The position numbers and the translations under genes were made by a program. Under the pieces are notes generated by a model, which made no database searches, was not told the origin of the DNA, and saw nothing but the letters and a program-made list of their open reading frames with translations. Below, piece after piece: positions 45,281 to 56,749 of a stretch of 64,000 nt of DNA; positions within the stretch are counted from its first letter, which is position 1, and the number at the start of each line of letters is the position of its first letter. The DNA comes from Immersiella caudata (Eukaryota; Ascomycota; Sordariomycetes; Sordariales; Lasiosphaeriaceae), in NCBI GenBank assembly GCA_030512335.1, contig JAULSU010000005.1:4483501-4547500 (forward strand). The letters are read 5' to 3'.

Positions 45281-47576
45281 TCAACGCATAAGGCGCCTCC
45301 GTGTGAGGTCGAGCTGCTCCGTATCGTCCCACGCCGAGAGTTCAAAGACGTCTTCTTGGTCTTGTATCCCTATTTTCCTCGCCCCATACCTCAGTCTCAT
45401 GCCCTCTTTCTCCCTGTGCGCCGCCAGGTCAGCCCCCGTGTCGACGCTCCTCCCCCCTGTCCCTACTACCGCGATGCTAAGCGCCTTTGCAATGGGCCAA
45501 AAGCTAGCGTGGTCTGGTAAGAAGACCTTTCGGCAAGAATGCAGTACAAGCAAGATGGTGATTGCCTGGCCCGCCAAAAGACCTCCTAGCACGCCAAACA
45601 CCCTTGCCCAGTTTACTTCAAGTGTGCTTGCAATGGTGATTATCTCTTCGGTCTCTTTCTGCTTTGGCACCTTGGGGAGGTTTGCTTGAGCGCCCATGAC
45701 TGTCAGGATGGGCAACCGGCCAGTAATCTTGGCTGCCGCCATTTCGGACGATGTTGTTACTGGTTTTGTTTGACCATATCTAGAGCGGATGTCTGGGGAT
45801 TCAAAGTTCCTGAGCAGGTTAGATGATCGTTCCGTCGTTCTACCACTGAAAGATCGATGGTGCATTTCTGCCGATTCGTTCGTAATGTTCAATCGTACCG
45901 TTCTGTCGTAGGTCGCAAAGCTGATCAGCCTTCGGCTATAGGCCAATGCGGTCGCAAGTGGAGAAGCGGGGAAAAATATCGACATGGTGTTCAAAGGATG
46001 GTGACCGTTCTAGTCGTTGAGACACACGGTGCACTGGTAGAGTGCCCCCTCGCAGCTGTTGGAGCTTGCGTTTTTGCTGCCGATGTTACGCTTGAAGAGG
46101 TTTTTACGAGTGAGTTGAGCCACTGAAACTTCCAGCGCGCCTGAGGAACCGCATGGAGCACCGAATGGGAATGGGGGGAGTAGACTGACAAGTTATTTAA
46201 CAGATGAGCGGCTCCACAGTTGCACGATTCGGGTACTGAACAGATATCCAACTTATCTCTCCCGAGAGTGTTTCAGCAACCCCGCCGGGGCAAGCCGCGT
46301 GTAAGACGGAGATAATTTCTCTGTTGCTCGAAGATGAATTGGCCCATTCGCTGGCAACTTGATCTAAATCTGTTGCCCACACAGCAAAAGGGGACGGTAT
46401 TAGCGATAGCGCATCCGATGGGCATCCGATGGGAACACAGAGGTCATAACCAGTTCACTTGCCTGTCAAGTTGGTGATGGCGTCAACACTCTCGTACAAG
46501 ATGTTGTCGACGATGGCTATTCCCTTACAACTTGACGTGCTAGTCAGAAGAGTTTCAGGCAGCGCCTGAGATTTGTCTCCCTGAAATTGCCGAGGCTGAT
46601 AGTTGTGTATAACAGTGGCCGCCTCCGTCTTGTTTAGGTGTATTACACGACTGATCCCAAAATCCTCCTGGGCACTTGAGTTGTGCCCAAAATCAAACCA
46701 GGAAGGCAGCGTCAGCGATGTAGATACCGCCGAGTCTTCCCGTCGTCCTTTTTGTGCCATTAGCCTACAATTTCAGCCAGCTTATACGGGATAGCATTAG
46801 ACCGCATACCGTCATTCATGTCCTCGATACCCAGTACAAACCGAGGGTCTTGCACCACGATAGTTCCATTCTCATGGCGCCGAACCCACTCAGTCGCGTT
46901 CCAGTTGGTAACGAGCGCCGGAAACTCGGTACTAGAGACTTCATTCAGGCTGCATGCCAAGCCGAGTGCGGCGACGCCTAACCGGCCGATCACGTTGATC
47001 ACCAAGTATAGCCCAACAATAAGTGTCATTGACGAGAGCTGCCAGGTACGCACGTGGTCCCAAAGAAGCTTCAGCGAGCCTGTAGGACTCGAGATGCCTA
47101 GCAACAGGTCGACCTATTGTGTCAACGTCTTTTGAGAATCTGTCCAAATTCGAGCTGCCCACGTCACGCGGTGTGTGGCTTTTGCTCGCCAGTAGGCGCC
47201 ATCGCAACATGTTTCCCAGCAGGCCGAACAGGGAGCCGATTGTGATACTCAGAAGAGCAGAGATCAAAATCGTAAGGGAGTTGAAGCCACGTCTCTCTGA
47301 GTCCGTCAGGCTCCCTTTGTCTTGGACCAAGTTATATCCCATGCAACATTCCAGCGGAAGGGCATCCGCTTGGGGGCAGTTCGATCCGTGGGGATAGAAA
47401 AGTCGATTTTTGGATTGTCGTTGCTGGAAGTTTCTCTCCGCTTCGAAAGCGGGCAGGCTCCGAGTTGCAAGGAGAAAGATGCGGATCGCTGGAGATCGAT
47501 TCTCCGCCGTCATGGAAGGTGCGGCTGAGCTACTAAGGGCGCAGCAGCCATGCAGATGTTTGGGCGAGTAGAGCAA
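45281..47576 (-). pseudogene. Multi-exon multi-pass membrane protein of an uncharacterised fungal family, degenerate
   Basis: Exons on the minus strand are clear in part: about 47576-47163 (SLTILISALLSITIGSLFGL, RWRLLASKSHTPRD), 47113-46810 (LLGISSPTGSLKLL, MTLIVGLYLVINVIGRLG), 46747 onward (SLTLPSWFDFGHN), then PIGC...WATDLDQVASEWANSS, KRNIGSKNASSNSCEGALYQ, and a last exon ending at 45281 (EMAAAKITGRLPILTVMGAQ, GLLAGQAITILLVLH). This is a common family of large fungal membrane proteins of unknown role. Damage seen: an in-frame TGA at 46457-46455 (NLTGK-stop), an 11-bp duplication at 46411-46432, and a TAG shortly before the last block. The first start is uncertain (47576 or 47513). It may be partly functional if the stops are spliced out. 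Confidence 0.6.
46411..46432 (+). repeat. 11-bp perfect tandem duplication inside the membrane gene
   Basis: The unit GCATCCGATGG occurs at 46411-46421 and 46422-46432. The shift it causes looks compensated by an extra T a few codons further along the coding sense. Confidence 0.9.
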
Positions 47577-48106
47577 ACGGATAGCAATAGGGGCTTACAG
47601 CCGAGATTGTTTTCGTAGGGCACAGCCCTTGTTTTTGAGCGCAGCCATTGCAGCCATTGGGCCGTGGGGTGGGGGAAGCTATGGGGCGTGTGGTGGTACG
47701 AAAAATGGAGATTGGTGTGTTCGGACTCGTCACATATTGCAGCATGTTTGAGCTCATAGAATAATAATACGTACCCAATTCATTTTTTGTGGACATGAAT
47801 ACTCTTCAAGCCCATGTGCAGTTTTCAATATTGAAGATGGCCGGTCTGTTCAAGCTGCACAGTCAATGCTGCAAGTTCGGCAAGGCTGCCTTATTCAGCC
47901 CGCCAGCGAACTCACGGCAGTGAGTCACGCGGCGGATGAATCGACCAGCGAGATGCGGGGGTCAAGTTGCACACAGCAACGACCAGGCCTCAACCCATCA
48001 TTCGAAGCGAGTCCACAGTGATATAAGCACTTTAAACTTCCCAAGTTATTCAAAACAGCACTTTGTACTCCTTTCCTCTCACAACATCAACACCCCCACT
48101 ATAAAA
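47577..48106. other. Divergent promoter region
   Basis: Between the degenerate membrane gene (minus) and the ASCH gene (plus). It may include N-terminal coding of the former, whose start is uncertain. Confidence 0.45.
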
Positions 48107-48643
48107 ATGCCCATCCCATCCCAATCTACCATCTCCCCCCTCCGCCCCGATATAACCACCTTTATGCACCTCGCCTCCGCCCGCCTCGGTATCCCTCTCC
48201 CTCCTCCAAAAGACGTATTCGACTTCGCCCACGGCGGTCCCCCCTCCCAAACAAATCTCTTCGCAGCCCGCGCCATCCGCGGCGAAAAAACAGCTACTAC
48301 CTCCTGGCCTATCCCCGATCCACTGTACTGGTCTGTCGGAGACCTCTCTGTCATCTTGGACGGAGAAGGGAAACCAGCAGCTGTGATGAGGACTCTTTCT
48401 TTCAGGAAATGTATGTTTGAGGACGTGGAGGAGGAATTTGCGCTAGCGGAGGGGGAGGGGGATTATGAGGAGTATAGGAAGGGGCATTTTGAGTTTTATA
48501 GGAGGACGGAGGGTGAGGTAGGAGAAAAGTTTGGGGAGAAGAGTATGGTGCTTTGTGAGAGGTTTGAGGTTATTTTTCCGAGGAGGGAGGATGTGGAAGG
48601 GGGGAGGTGGTGGGGGGAAGAAGGGAAGAAGGAGGAGGTGTAG
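48107..48643 (+). CDS. ASCH-domain protein
   Basis: An intronless 178-aa protein. The start at 48107 has an A-rich Kozak-type context (ATAAAAATGCCC); the frame is open upstream to 47936 but that part lacks protein character. The ASCH fold signature is visible: AARAIRGEKTATTSW, LSVILDGEGKPAAVMRTLSF, FEDVEEEFALAEGEGDYEEY and FEFYRR, as in the bacterial YhfF-like branch. ASCH domains share a PUA-like fold and are thought to bind RNA; one bacterial branch removes acetyl from N4-acetylcytidine. Cytosolic. The function is assigned by fold only. The end is strongly acidic. Confidence 0.82.
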   Translation: MPIPSQSTISPLRPDITTFMHLASARLGIPLPPPKDVFDFAHGGPPSQTNLFAARAIRGEKTATTSWPIPDPLYWSVGDLSVILDGEGKPAAVMRTLSFRKCMFEDVEEEFALAEGEGDYEEYRKGHFEFYRRTEGEVGEKFGEKSMVLCERFEVIFPRREDVEGGRWWGEEGKKEEV

Positions 48644-48765
48644 CACACACGCTCCTGATGGAAGTCGGGCTATGTTACGGGTATTTATGGGTTTGTTTTG
48701 GGGCCTACGAACTCGAGGCCGGGTCTTGAGGAAACTTTCCTATGAAAAGCCATACCGATTCCCTG

Positions 48766-51041
48766 TCAATGCCTCGAAACCCACGGGGGGTCGTACCCTT
48801 CAACGAAACGATCCAGGTCATCCAAAGCACCAAAGTCGAAAGGCATCTCGTCACTGTTAGCCATGTCATGAACCTGTAGCCCGAGGTGTTGAGGGTCGAC
48901 GGTCCTAGGTGTCGGCGGTGGCCCCTGGTCGCCCTGTGCTAAAGGCAACGCCTCTCCGCCTTCTCTGGATGGCCGTTGATTTCCGTTCGTCGAAGTCCCC
49001 TGACGAGCAACACAGGTAGCCTCCCGGTGGCTGTGAAAGTCCCGAAAGATTCTTTCCGCTGCGAGGTCGAAGATGCGCTCGGCGAAAACTTCGAGCTCTG
49101 TGAATGGGGTTTCTTGACCGTCACTCTCAGCATCCCCAGAGGCTATCTCGGGGAGAAAGCCGCTACTGCGAACCGCTTCTCTGACCTGCAAGACAAAGCT
49201 CGGGTTATTTCGGTTTCAGTAACTACCGTTCGAAAGGGGATTCATACCACTTCAGCACCGCGGGCCCTGGTAAACTCATAGTACTCCAAGATGTGCTCGC
49301 AAACTGGATCATCGACCAAGCAACTAGCGGGCGGTTCAACGCCGGGGAATACGTTTGCCCAGAGACTGAACCACTGCTCTTGGATCGTTAACGCCTTATC
49401 GACCCTCGACTTGAAAAGTGAAGCCAGTCTGGCTTGCCACGCAAGTGCTGTTTCGTCTTCGAAAGGGCGCTCCTCGCAGGGCTGGGCGCTCATACCCTGC
49501 AAGACATGCTCATCTTTGGCCTCGGAGCCCTCAAAGACCTTCTTACAGCGCGGACAATAGATAGGGGACCGAACATGGCGCCGACGAATATGTTCTTTTA
49601 AACGAGCAATTGTCTCAAATCCGCGAACCGACCCGCCTGTCCCGCAAAACAGGTGCTTCGAGGGGTATCGTTTCTGGAACAAGCAGGCCAATCTTCGGGA
49701 TCCAGCTTCGATGCGCTTGCGTTTGGGCAGCTCCGGTTTCTGGAGGTCTTCGTCATCATCGTCTTTCCGTCGCTTTTGAGGTCCGTTTCCTTGTCTGGGA
49801 GCAGCCTGGAAGCCCGAGCCTGATCCAAGTAGTGTTGAACTGGTTGCGCTGGTCGCGCCGGTAGAACCTTGATCGGATCCATATGGTGTATTTCCAGGGT
49901 GAGATGGCTCGGGACTGTCGACAGGCTCACCCGTTGGCTCTGGGGTGGGATCCCCAGTGTTACTTTGTGCCCAAGAGTGGTAGGCGTCGACGAGGCCATC
50001 GACAACGGCGGACTCGACAGAAAGAAACCTGGGTAATTCTGGGAAGAAGTCGCTAATCCCGGAGAGATCTGACGTGTTGCTGTCATTGCTGCTGTTTGGG
50101 AAGATGTTACTAAGCTCAGAGTTATCTGACGCGTTGCTGCTGGTGCTGCTGTCGGGACTTCTCCCATCACAATCATGACTAAAAGGCCACTCATTTGGAT
50201 GCTCGTCCCGTTCCTCATCCAGTGGTGCTGGGGCTTCGTCTGGGAGCTCACTGTGATTCCTGGCATGGCTTGGTTCCGTCCGCCCGCTGGCTGGGACGAA
50301 GGATGCATAGGGTGCCTGTTGGATAGGCTCTAGCTGGTGGCCCTCTGCGTCGTATAGGAAATGTTTCGGGAGGAATTGAATCTCGTAGTTCCATGGGTCT
50401 GGGTCTTGGTATGCAGTGCTGTGTGCCGCCGTCGAGCCTGACCATGTCGAGAAATTTGTGGATCCGATTTCTGTCTCCATCCCGTCTCGGTCGTGCCACT
50501 GTAGCTCCCTCTCCCCGCGTCGCCTGTCGGCGTGCTCAGCCTTCTCTCTCTCCTCTTTCTCAAGCGCGGCCTGTCTGTTAACTTCGGTCTGCTCGCGCCA
50601 GGCTTCACTTCTCTCCTCCCAATGCTGATATATGGCTTCAAACCCATCCTTGATGACGTCTGTAGCGCCATTCCCGACAACCGCGTTGCCGAGACGATCC
50701 TTCAAGTAGTCGGACAAGTGGCGAGCGCCTGACGAGGACATCCAGCGCTGAAAAGAAGAGGTCGCGTCTGGTTCAGAGGACGCTCCATCTTTGATTACAT
50801 CGGATTTACGGTCTCTGGGAGTCTGTTGTGCTTTGTCCAGGGGTTTGCGGGCTGCTGTCGTCCCTTTTTTGCGCCTGCGATCATGCCGAATTGGTTCCGC
50901 AATGATGGGCTTGGCTGTTCAACCCACCCACATCAGGACGGTTTGCTATAGCAGAGGGGGCCTTGACGCACCGTACTTAACTTGCGCTGCGGGATTTTCG
51001 GAATCGGCGACCGCTTCCTCTGTAATGGAAGGTAGGCCCAT
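48766..51041 (-). CDS. C2H2-type zinc-finger-like protein with long disordered regions
   Basis: Three exons (51041-50972, 50914-49248, 49185-48766) give 718 aa. The first exon is short (MGLPSITEEAVADSENP); I add it because the frame runs through a 57-bp intron (GTGCGT...ACAG) into KPIIAEPIRHDRRRKKGTT. A start at 50741 alone would lose 80 or so residues. The middle is Ser/Asp/Pro-rich with KRRKDDDDED and PKRKRIEA nuclear-signal-like clusters. Then comes a fungal C2H2 pattern: LACLFQKRYPSKHLFCG, FETIARLKEHIRRRHV, and IYCPRCKKVFEGSEAKDEHV. The last part, with ALTIQEQWFSLWANVFPGVE and CEHILEYYEF, is a conserved tail of this family. Likely nuclear; targets unknown. Confidence 0.8.
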
Positions 51042-52318
51042 CGTAAAGATATCGTCCTGGGCGACGAAGTCGAGCTTCGGCGCCAAACGGGAATGGGATC
51101 AAATTCCGTTCAAGGGTGATCTTTCTAGAGTTCTGCTGTCCTCAGATTGGGCCTCAGTTGTCTGCACAGCTTGGCTGTGCCACGTGATTGGGAGCGGCCT
51201 GGCTGCCTGGATTCGACGACGCAGCTGCGTCTTCAGCATCGGGAGGGCCTGACTGGAGCAGCCGAAGGCGGGCTGCGTGGTCGCCATCTCGCGCCGCCGA
51301 AACCCAGGGCAGTACATCCACAGCGAAGACGGTGTAGCGCCTTCACAATGGACCCTAGCGCTGGGCAAGAGCATGAGAGCTGGGAACTGCTTTTAAAGAA
51401 GTTGAAGACAATAGATGCTCGAGATGACTTGAATTGTTTTAGCAACTTGAAGGGAAATCATCCACGACAGCGGCATCATTTAATATCATATCATACCTTC
51501 AGCTATACCGTCATTTCATAGACCCCTGATCGAAATGTCTTCTTGTCGTGCACCCGAAGCACCCATCGAGGGCAGCTGGAAGAGGTGGGTGGACCGTGCG
51601 CGCCATTGGGGCTTCAGTTTGGGCCATTGTTGACATTCCATGGAAACACAGGTCGGCGTCAGAGATGCTTGAAGGATATCTCAACCGCCCGCATTCGGTG
51701 GTCGAGAGGCTGGCTTTGACGGGAGTGGTATCCACGGTCGAGAAACGAGAGGCGGGCACACGTGGAAAGCTTGACGAGTGGAGCGATGGATGGGCGGAGT
51801 TGTCCCGCAACGCGCTGTGTGAAACTACGAACACCAGGGCCAGCCACTCAAGCGGGTGAGGCTGGCATGTGTCTGGCATCTAAGAGAATACGGAGGTACA
51901 ACGCTCGAGTAAATCATAGGCCAGGTATTCGATAGCTTGCAAGTTGGAGATCATGCTCATTGTTGACGCTGTATTCGCTGTTTGCTGTGCGATGGCTGTG
52001 GCGTTGCACTGGGCCCGGCAAGGTGCGGGGTGACACCCCCGCCCGCTGGATGGTCTTGGCACGGGAACTCCCACATGCCCGGAAGCACAGTGCGCTTCCG
52101 CGAACCTCCCCGCGCAACACCGCCCAAACGCCTCCCAAACCTTGCGGCCACCACAAACCCCGGACAAACCACAGTCCCCTACTTGTAGTGCTGCCCTCAA
52201 CCAAGTCGGCATCCCCCCTCAAAAGCCAGCCCAATGGAAACCAATTTCCTCCCGCGAGCTGCTCTCGAGCGCCCTCGTCCTCTGTCCCGACCGCTACGAT
52301 TGCCTCAACGACCGCAAA
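51042..52318. other. Intergenic region
   Basis: Divergent promoters of the C2H2 protein (minus) and the methyltransferase (plus), about 1.3 kb. Small frames such as 51548-51859 look random. Confidence 0.5.
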
Positions 52319-53496
52319 ATGGCTGACACCCCCGTGGAACCCGCGTCTCCTCCCGCGACCTCCCCCAAGAGCGCCAAAAGCCCCTCTAGTCCCGCGCAAC
52401 CGCCTCTTACCAACACCGCAGCGCCAATCGAAGTCGACCCTGCCCTCCCCGACGACGATGACGAATTCGACGGCTACGCGACCGACGGCGCCTCAGGCGC
52501 CTCGACGAGCATCTCCTCGAGCGTCCGCGATTTCGCCTTCGAGAACAACCGTCGTTACCACAAGTTCCGCGAGGGATCATACCACTTCCCCAACGACGAT
52601 CTCGAGCAAGCCCGCGAGGACATGAAGCACTCGATGATTGTCAACTTGTGCGATGGGAAGCTTCACTTTGCGCCGCTGAAGAACCCACAGGCGGTGCTGG
52701 ATGTTGGCACTGGCACTGGTATTTGGGCTGTGGATAGTACGCACATGCGGTTCCCTATGCGCACACGCCTGCTGACGTTCCGTATTAGTGGCCGACGAGT
52801 ACCCCGAGGCGGACGTTCTCGGCATCGACTTGAGCCCCATCCAGCCCGAATGGGTACCGCCCAACGCCCGGTTCATGGTTGACGACGCCGAAGCCGAGTG
52901 GGTCCATAAGCCCGAAAGCCTCGACTACATCCACATCAGACACATGACGAGCGCCATTAGAGACTGGCCGAAGCTGCTAGCACAGGCATTCAGGTAAGGA
53001 ATGTGTTGGACAGCACGCTGGATATATTCTGACTGGCGGCAGGGCATTGAAGCCAGGAGGCTGGATTGAGCTCCAAGACTTCTACATGGAAATCACTTGC
53101 GACGACGGCACCATGAAGGATGACGACCCGGTTCACGACTGGCTCGAGAATGTGTCGAAAGCCCTGTACGTGCTGGGCGTGGACCTCAAAGCGGCAGCCA
53201 AGAATCCAGCTAACCTCCACGCAGCTGGCTTCGTGGGCATCGAGAAGTACGTTTCGCGGGTACCGATTGGTGTTTGGCCGCGCGAGGAGAAGTTGAAAAC
53301 GGTTGGGCTTTACAACCGCGCCATCATGTCGGATGGGCTGCAAGGCATCAGCGTCGGGCCATTCACGCGGGGTCTCAAGTGGACGCCAGAAGAAGTCGAG
53401 CTCTACTTGGTCAAGGTGAGAAAAGGGGTGATGAACTCGAAGACTCATTCATATCTTCCCTTCTACGCCGTCTATGGGCAGAAGCCGGTGTCTTGA
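52319..53496 (+). CDS. LaeA-like class I methyltransferase
   Basis: Three exons (52319-52736, 52789-52993, 53043-53496) give 358 aa. The ATG lies in a good context (CAAAATGGCT). A disordered acidic/Pro leader precedes RRYHKFREGSYHFPNDD and then the SAM-binding motif VLDVGTGTGIWAVD. Motif II-like VLGIDLSPIQPEWVPPN, LDYIHIRHMTSAIRDW and ALKPGGWIELQDF follow. This is the pattern of fungal LaeA/TAM-type methyltransferases, which act in secondary-metabolite control or methylate unknown substrates. It is likely nuclear or cytosolic. A related gene with the same motifs lies at 62418-63909 on the opposite strand. The substrate is unknown. Confidence 0.87.
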
Positions 53497-53990
53497 GCAC
53501 CATTTCGGCAATGAGATATATCCCGATCTCCGAGTCAATCAGCCTGTATTCAGCACCGTTCCTCTACCGTGCCCTTGCCCCGCTCAAGCGCCGACATTGG
53601 TCAAGTGTGCCAACGAACGTGGTTACAACATGATGGCCCGCGTGCTCGACATGCTCGCGCGGGGCTTGCAGCATCCTGCTCAAATCCGAGTGGTCGCGTA
53701 TACGCGGGCAGCCTCACCATGACAACCCTCGCAGAGACTACCTACCTTATCACCTACGCTCATCAAAGCGTACCTCCGATTGCGTCCAGTAATAACCCCT
53801 CGTATCAGCAGGCGCATGCATCAAAACACAGGCGGGGTGACAGACGTGGAATCCGCCCATCTCTCAACATGGATAAGAGCAGGAAGACCTGCATCCTAGG
53901 CCGTGCGTGGCACAGTAAGACCTGTCTCACAGTATTGTCGACCAGTGTTGCACGCAGAACAGAGCCGCTTGGCTTGCTCGAAAGTGCACC
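53497..53990. other. Intergenic region
   Basis: Short space between the methyltransferase and the O-methyltransferase pseudogene, both plus strand. No gene is seen. Confidence 0.45.
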
Positions 53991-55398
53991 ATGGCATCTG
54001 TCGACCGGATGACGGCACTCGCCAAGGAAATATCGGGGAAAACTGCCATTATTACGGACTTCCTCACCTCCAAGGGGCTCGAGGCGGCATCCTACGACGC
54101 CAATGGCCTTGCTGAGTTCCCCTACTCTCCTAAGGATGAGGCGGTGTTCCAGGCGCGGCTTAACTTAGCTGCGGCCACCAAGGAGCTCTACGACATCACT
54201 GTAGGGCCGAAGCAGGGTCTCCGGGATCTGGCGTGGGATGTGAGTGTCTCCCTGGACAGCTTGAAGTGAAGTGTCGGCAACTCACACAGCCCAGTGCACG
54301 AACAACCTCTCTCTGCATGCGATATGGGACTTTGACATCGCGCGAGAAGTTCCCCTGGAAGGGACCATCTCTTATGAAGACCTAACAGCCAAGGTTGAAG
54401 CCAACAACGACCTCCCCATCGGGGTTCTCAACCTTCGCCGGCTCCTGCGACATGCCATGACGAATCGCATCTTCTGCGAGCCTGTTAGAAACCACGTAGC
54501 GCACACGCGTTCTAGCCGTCTACTTGTTGAAGATGAACCGCTCAAGAGCTGGGCGGGATTTATCTCCAACGACGTTTGGCCCGCGGTCACGCAGGCGGTG
54601 AAGGCCATAAGGAAGTGGCCAGCGAGCGAGGAACCGACAGAGACCCCGATCAACCCTGCGCTCGACCAGAGTTTGCCGTGGTCTGAGTTCATTCTGCAGG
54701 ACGAGGTTTTTAAGAAGCGGTACAATCTTGCGATGCAAGCTCACGGGGGCGCGGCTGGGTATGCTTTTGAGTATGTTGTCAGGGGGTATGACTGGGCGAG
54801 TTTGGGGACGCCACTGTTGTCGATGTGAGTCACACACAGATCCGCTTCGAAGATTGGTCCGTCGAGTGTATGCTGACAGCGCAGGTGGGCAGAAACCAAG
54901 GCTACGTCTCCTTGGCCGTGGCCGAAGCCTTTCAGAACCTCAAGTTTGTCGTGCAGGACCAGGCCGGGATGCGGACCCAGAAACCATCGGCATAGTCCCC
55001 GACCATCTCGCCGACCGCGTCACATTGACGACGCACGACTTCTTCACGCCGCAGGCCGAGTTCGCAGAGTGCTACTTCTTCCGCCACGTCTTCCACTGCT
55101 TCTCGGACAAGTACTCGGTCCAGATCCTGCATACTCTAATCCCGGCGCTGCGCAGGGGAAGTCGCACCATCATCAACGACGGCGCTCTCCCGGAGCCCGG
55201 CACGGCGAGTTACCTTGAAGAACGGACGGCGCGGTCGATGGATTGCCTTATGCAAGTGACAGTCAACACGCGCAAGCGGGAGGCCGACAACTGGACGCAG
55301 CTTTTGCGCGGGCCGACGCGCGGTTCCGCGTCATTCGCATGTGGAAGCCCGAGAGGGGCGCGCTGCTCTTGATCGAGGTGGAATGGACGGGCGAGTAG
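53991..55398 (+). pseudogene. O-methyltransferase with three frameshifts
   Basis: The exons 53991-54239, 54295-54824 and 54885-55398 read as a fungal O-methyltransferase. It has KELYDITVGPKQGLRDLAWD, CTNNLSLHAIWDFDIA, a winged-helix part, then DATVVDV|GRNQGYVSLAVAEAF with the SAM loop (VDVG-x-NQG), VVQDQAG, PETIGIVPDHLADRV, FFTPQAEFAECYFFRHVFH, and a C-terminal RMWKPERGALLLIEVEWTGE. Three one-base shifts break it: in the G-run at 54804-54807, around 54964-54975, and in the GGG at 55310-55312. It cannot make a full protein as read. Each break lies in or beside a G run, so sequencing error cannot be excluded. It lies next to a LaeA-like gene on the same strand. Confidence 0.76.
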
Positions 55399-56749
55399 CC
55401 TTTTCGAGGCAAGAAGTCTGTCGCATCGCGGAAATTGATAGCCAAGATTTCGCACCACTGAGCTCTCATCTCCACCGTGTCGTCAATCCTGGCGAGAAGG
55501 ATTTGCGCGATCGATTGTTCGGTGGGTCGAGCGTTGCAAGCGGTGGAGAAGCTGTCCACTGGCCCTGGTCGCCGCGCGGCAGCACTAAAAATGGGCAGAG
55601 GACATCGCATGTTTTGCAGGACTCGATGTCTCTTCTCGGCATGCACAACAGAGCCCGGGTTTCATCTCTGCACCGATCTGGCAATCGGGACACAGGCCGT
55701 GGTTGTATTGACCCGCCTGATGGACCAAATTGCGCCGTGGGGAAATAAGCACCTCCTTCTGCAGCCAAACCAGGCTTTGGCTCGCACTGCTAAATTTCGG
55801 CGATTTCGGCAGCTGTCGAATGACGCCGCGACCATGGTCCCCCAGCGGGGATGGGGATTGTGTCCGGGAAAAGGGCGACATACCAACTGCTGTTCCTGGC
55901 CGTTTCCCGGTGAGAACTGCAACGTGTCCCGTCGCGCCAGCTGCTAGTTGTGGTCTGTCAAATGTCGATGCTTGGCCAGCTTCCCGAATCGTCCATGGCT
56001 GCGACGGAAGACCCGGACACGCCGCGCCATGCTGCCTGGCGAGCCACCTGCACGGTTAGGCAGGCAGCGCAACATCGTCGGGCGCCCGAAATCGGACAAC
56101 AACGGTGACGATGGCCGGCCGATTCGGTGACAGCTTCGGTCGCATTTTTTGCTTCTCTTTTGTAGCCCAATGTCATCAATGCAGGTCCTCGGACCGTTGT
56201 CATACCTGCGCCCTTTGGCCCCTCATGGCGAAGTGAGGCAGGAGCTCTAAGACATGCCGACCCCTCTTCCCCTCCTTCCCCTCACACCACCCACACAATC
56301 GTGCCCGCCCTGCGTGTTCGTACCTGCCCACGCGCGCACCCAAGCACCAGGAAAGCCCCCAAGCCAACCCCCAACCCAAAACCAAGCACCAAGCACCAAG
56401 CGGCCTCGCCTCGTGCGGCTCCGGGTCGCTCCAACTCGCCCCGATCGCTCTTCCAACTGCCAGCATCCCGGTCGCCGTCGCAGCCAGCCAGAATAGGCCA
56501 TCGTCCGAACCCCGCCGGCGGACAACATCCTATATCCGTCGGCACATGTGGTCGGCGTCGGTGACGGATGAGGCATAAGCAGTCCCTGCCCGCGCCCGCG
56601 CCCGCATTTGCAACAGGGCAGCATCAGCGCCAGCGCCAACAACCCGGCACCAGCACCCAGCGCTGGTCGACGTCGGCATTGGCTTCGGCTTCGGCTTCGG
56701 CACTCAGGACGTCGCCTCCTCTTGGCCCCGCCTTGTCTGCCCTGCCCGA
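55399..56749. other. Intergenic region
   Basis: A long stretch between the O-methyltransferase relic and the F-box-like gene. Several open frames on both strands lack domains or sensible composition. It probably contains the promoter of the next gene. Confidence 0.5.
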
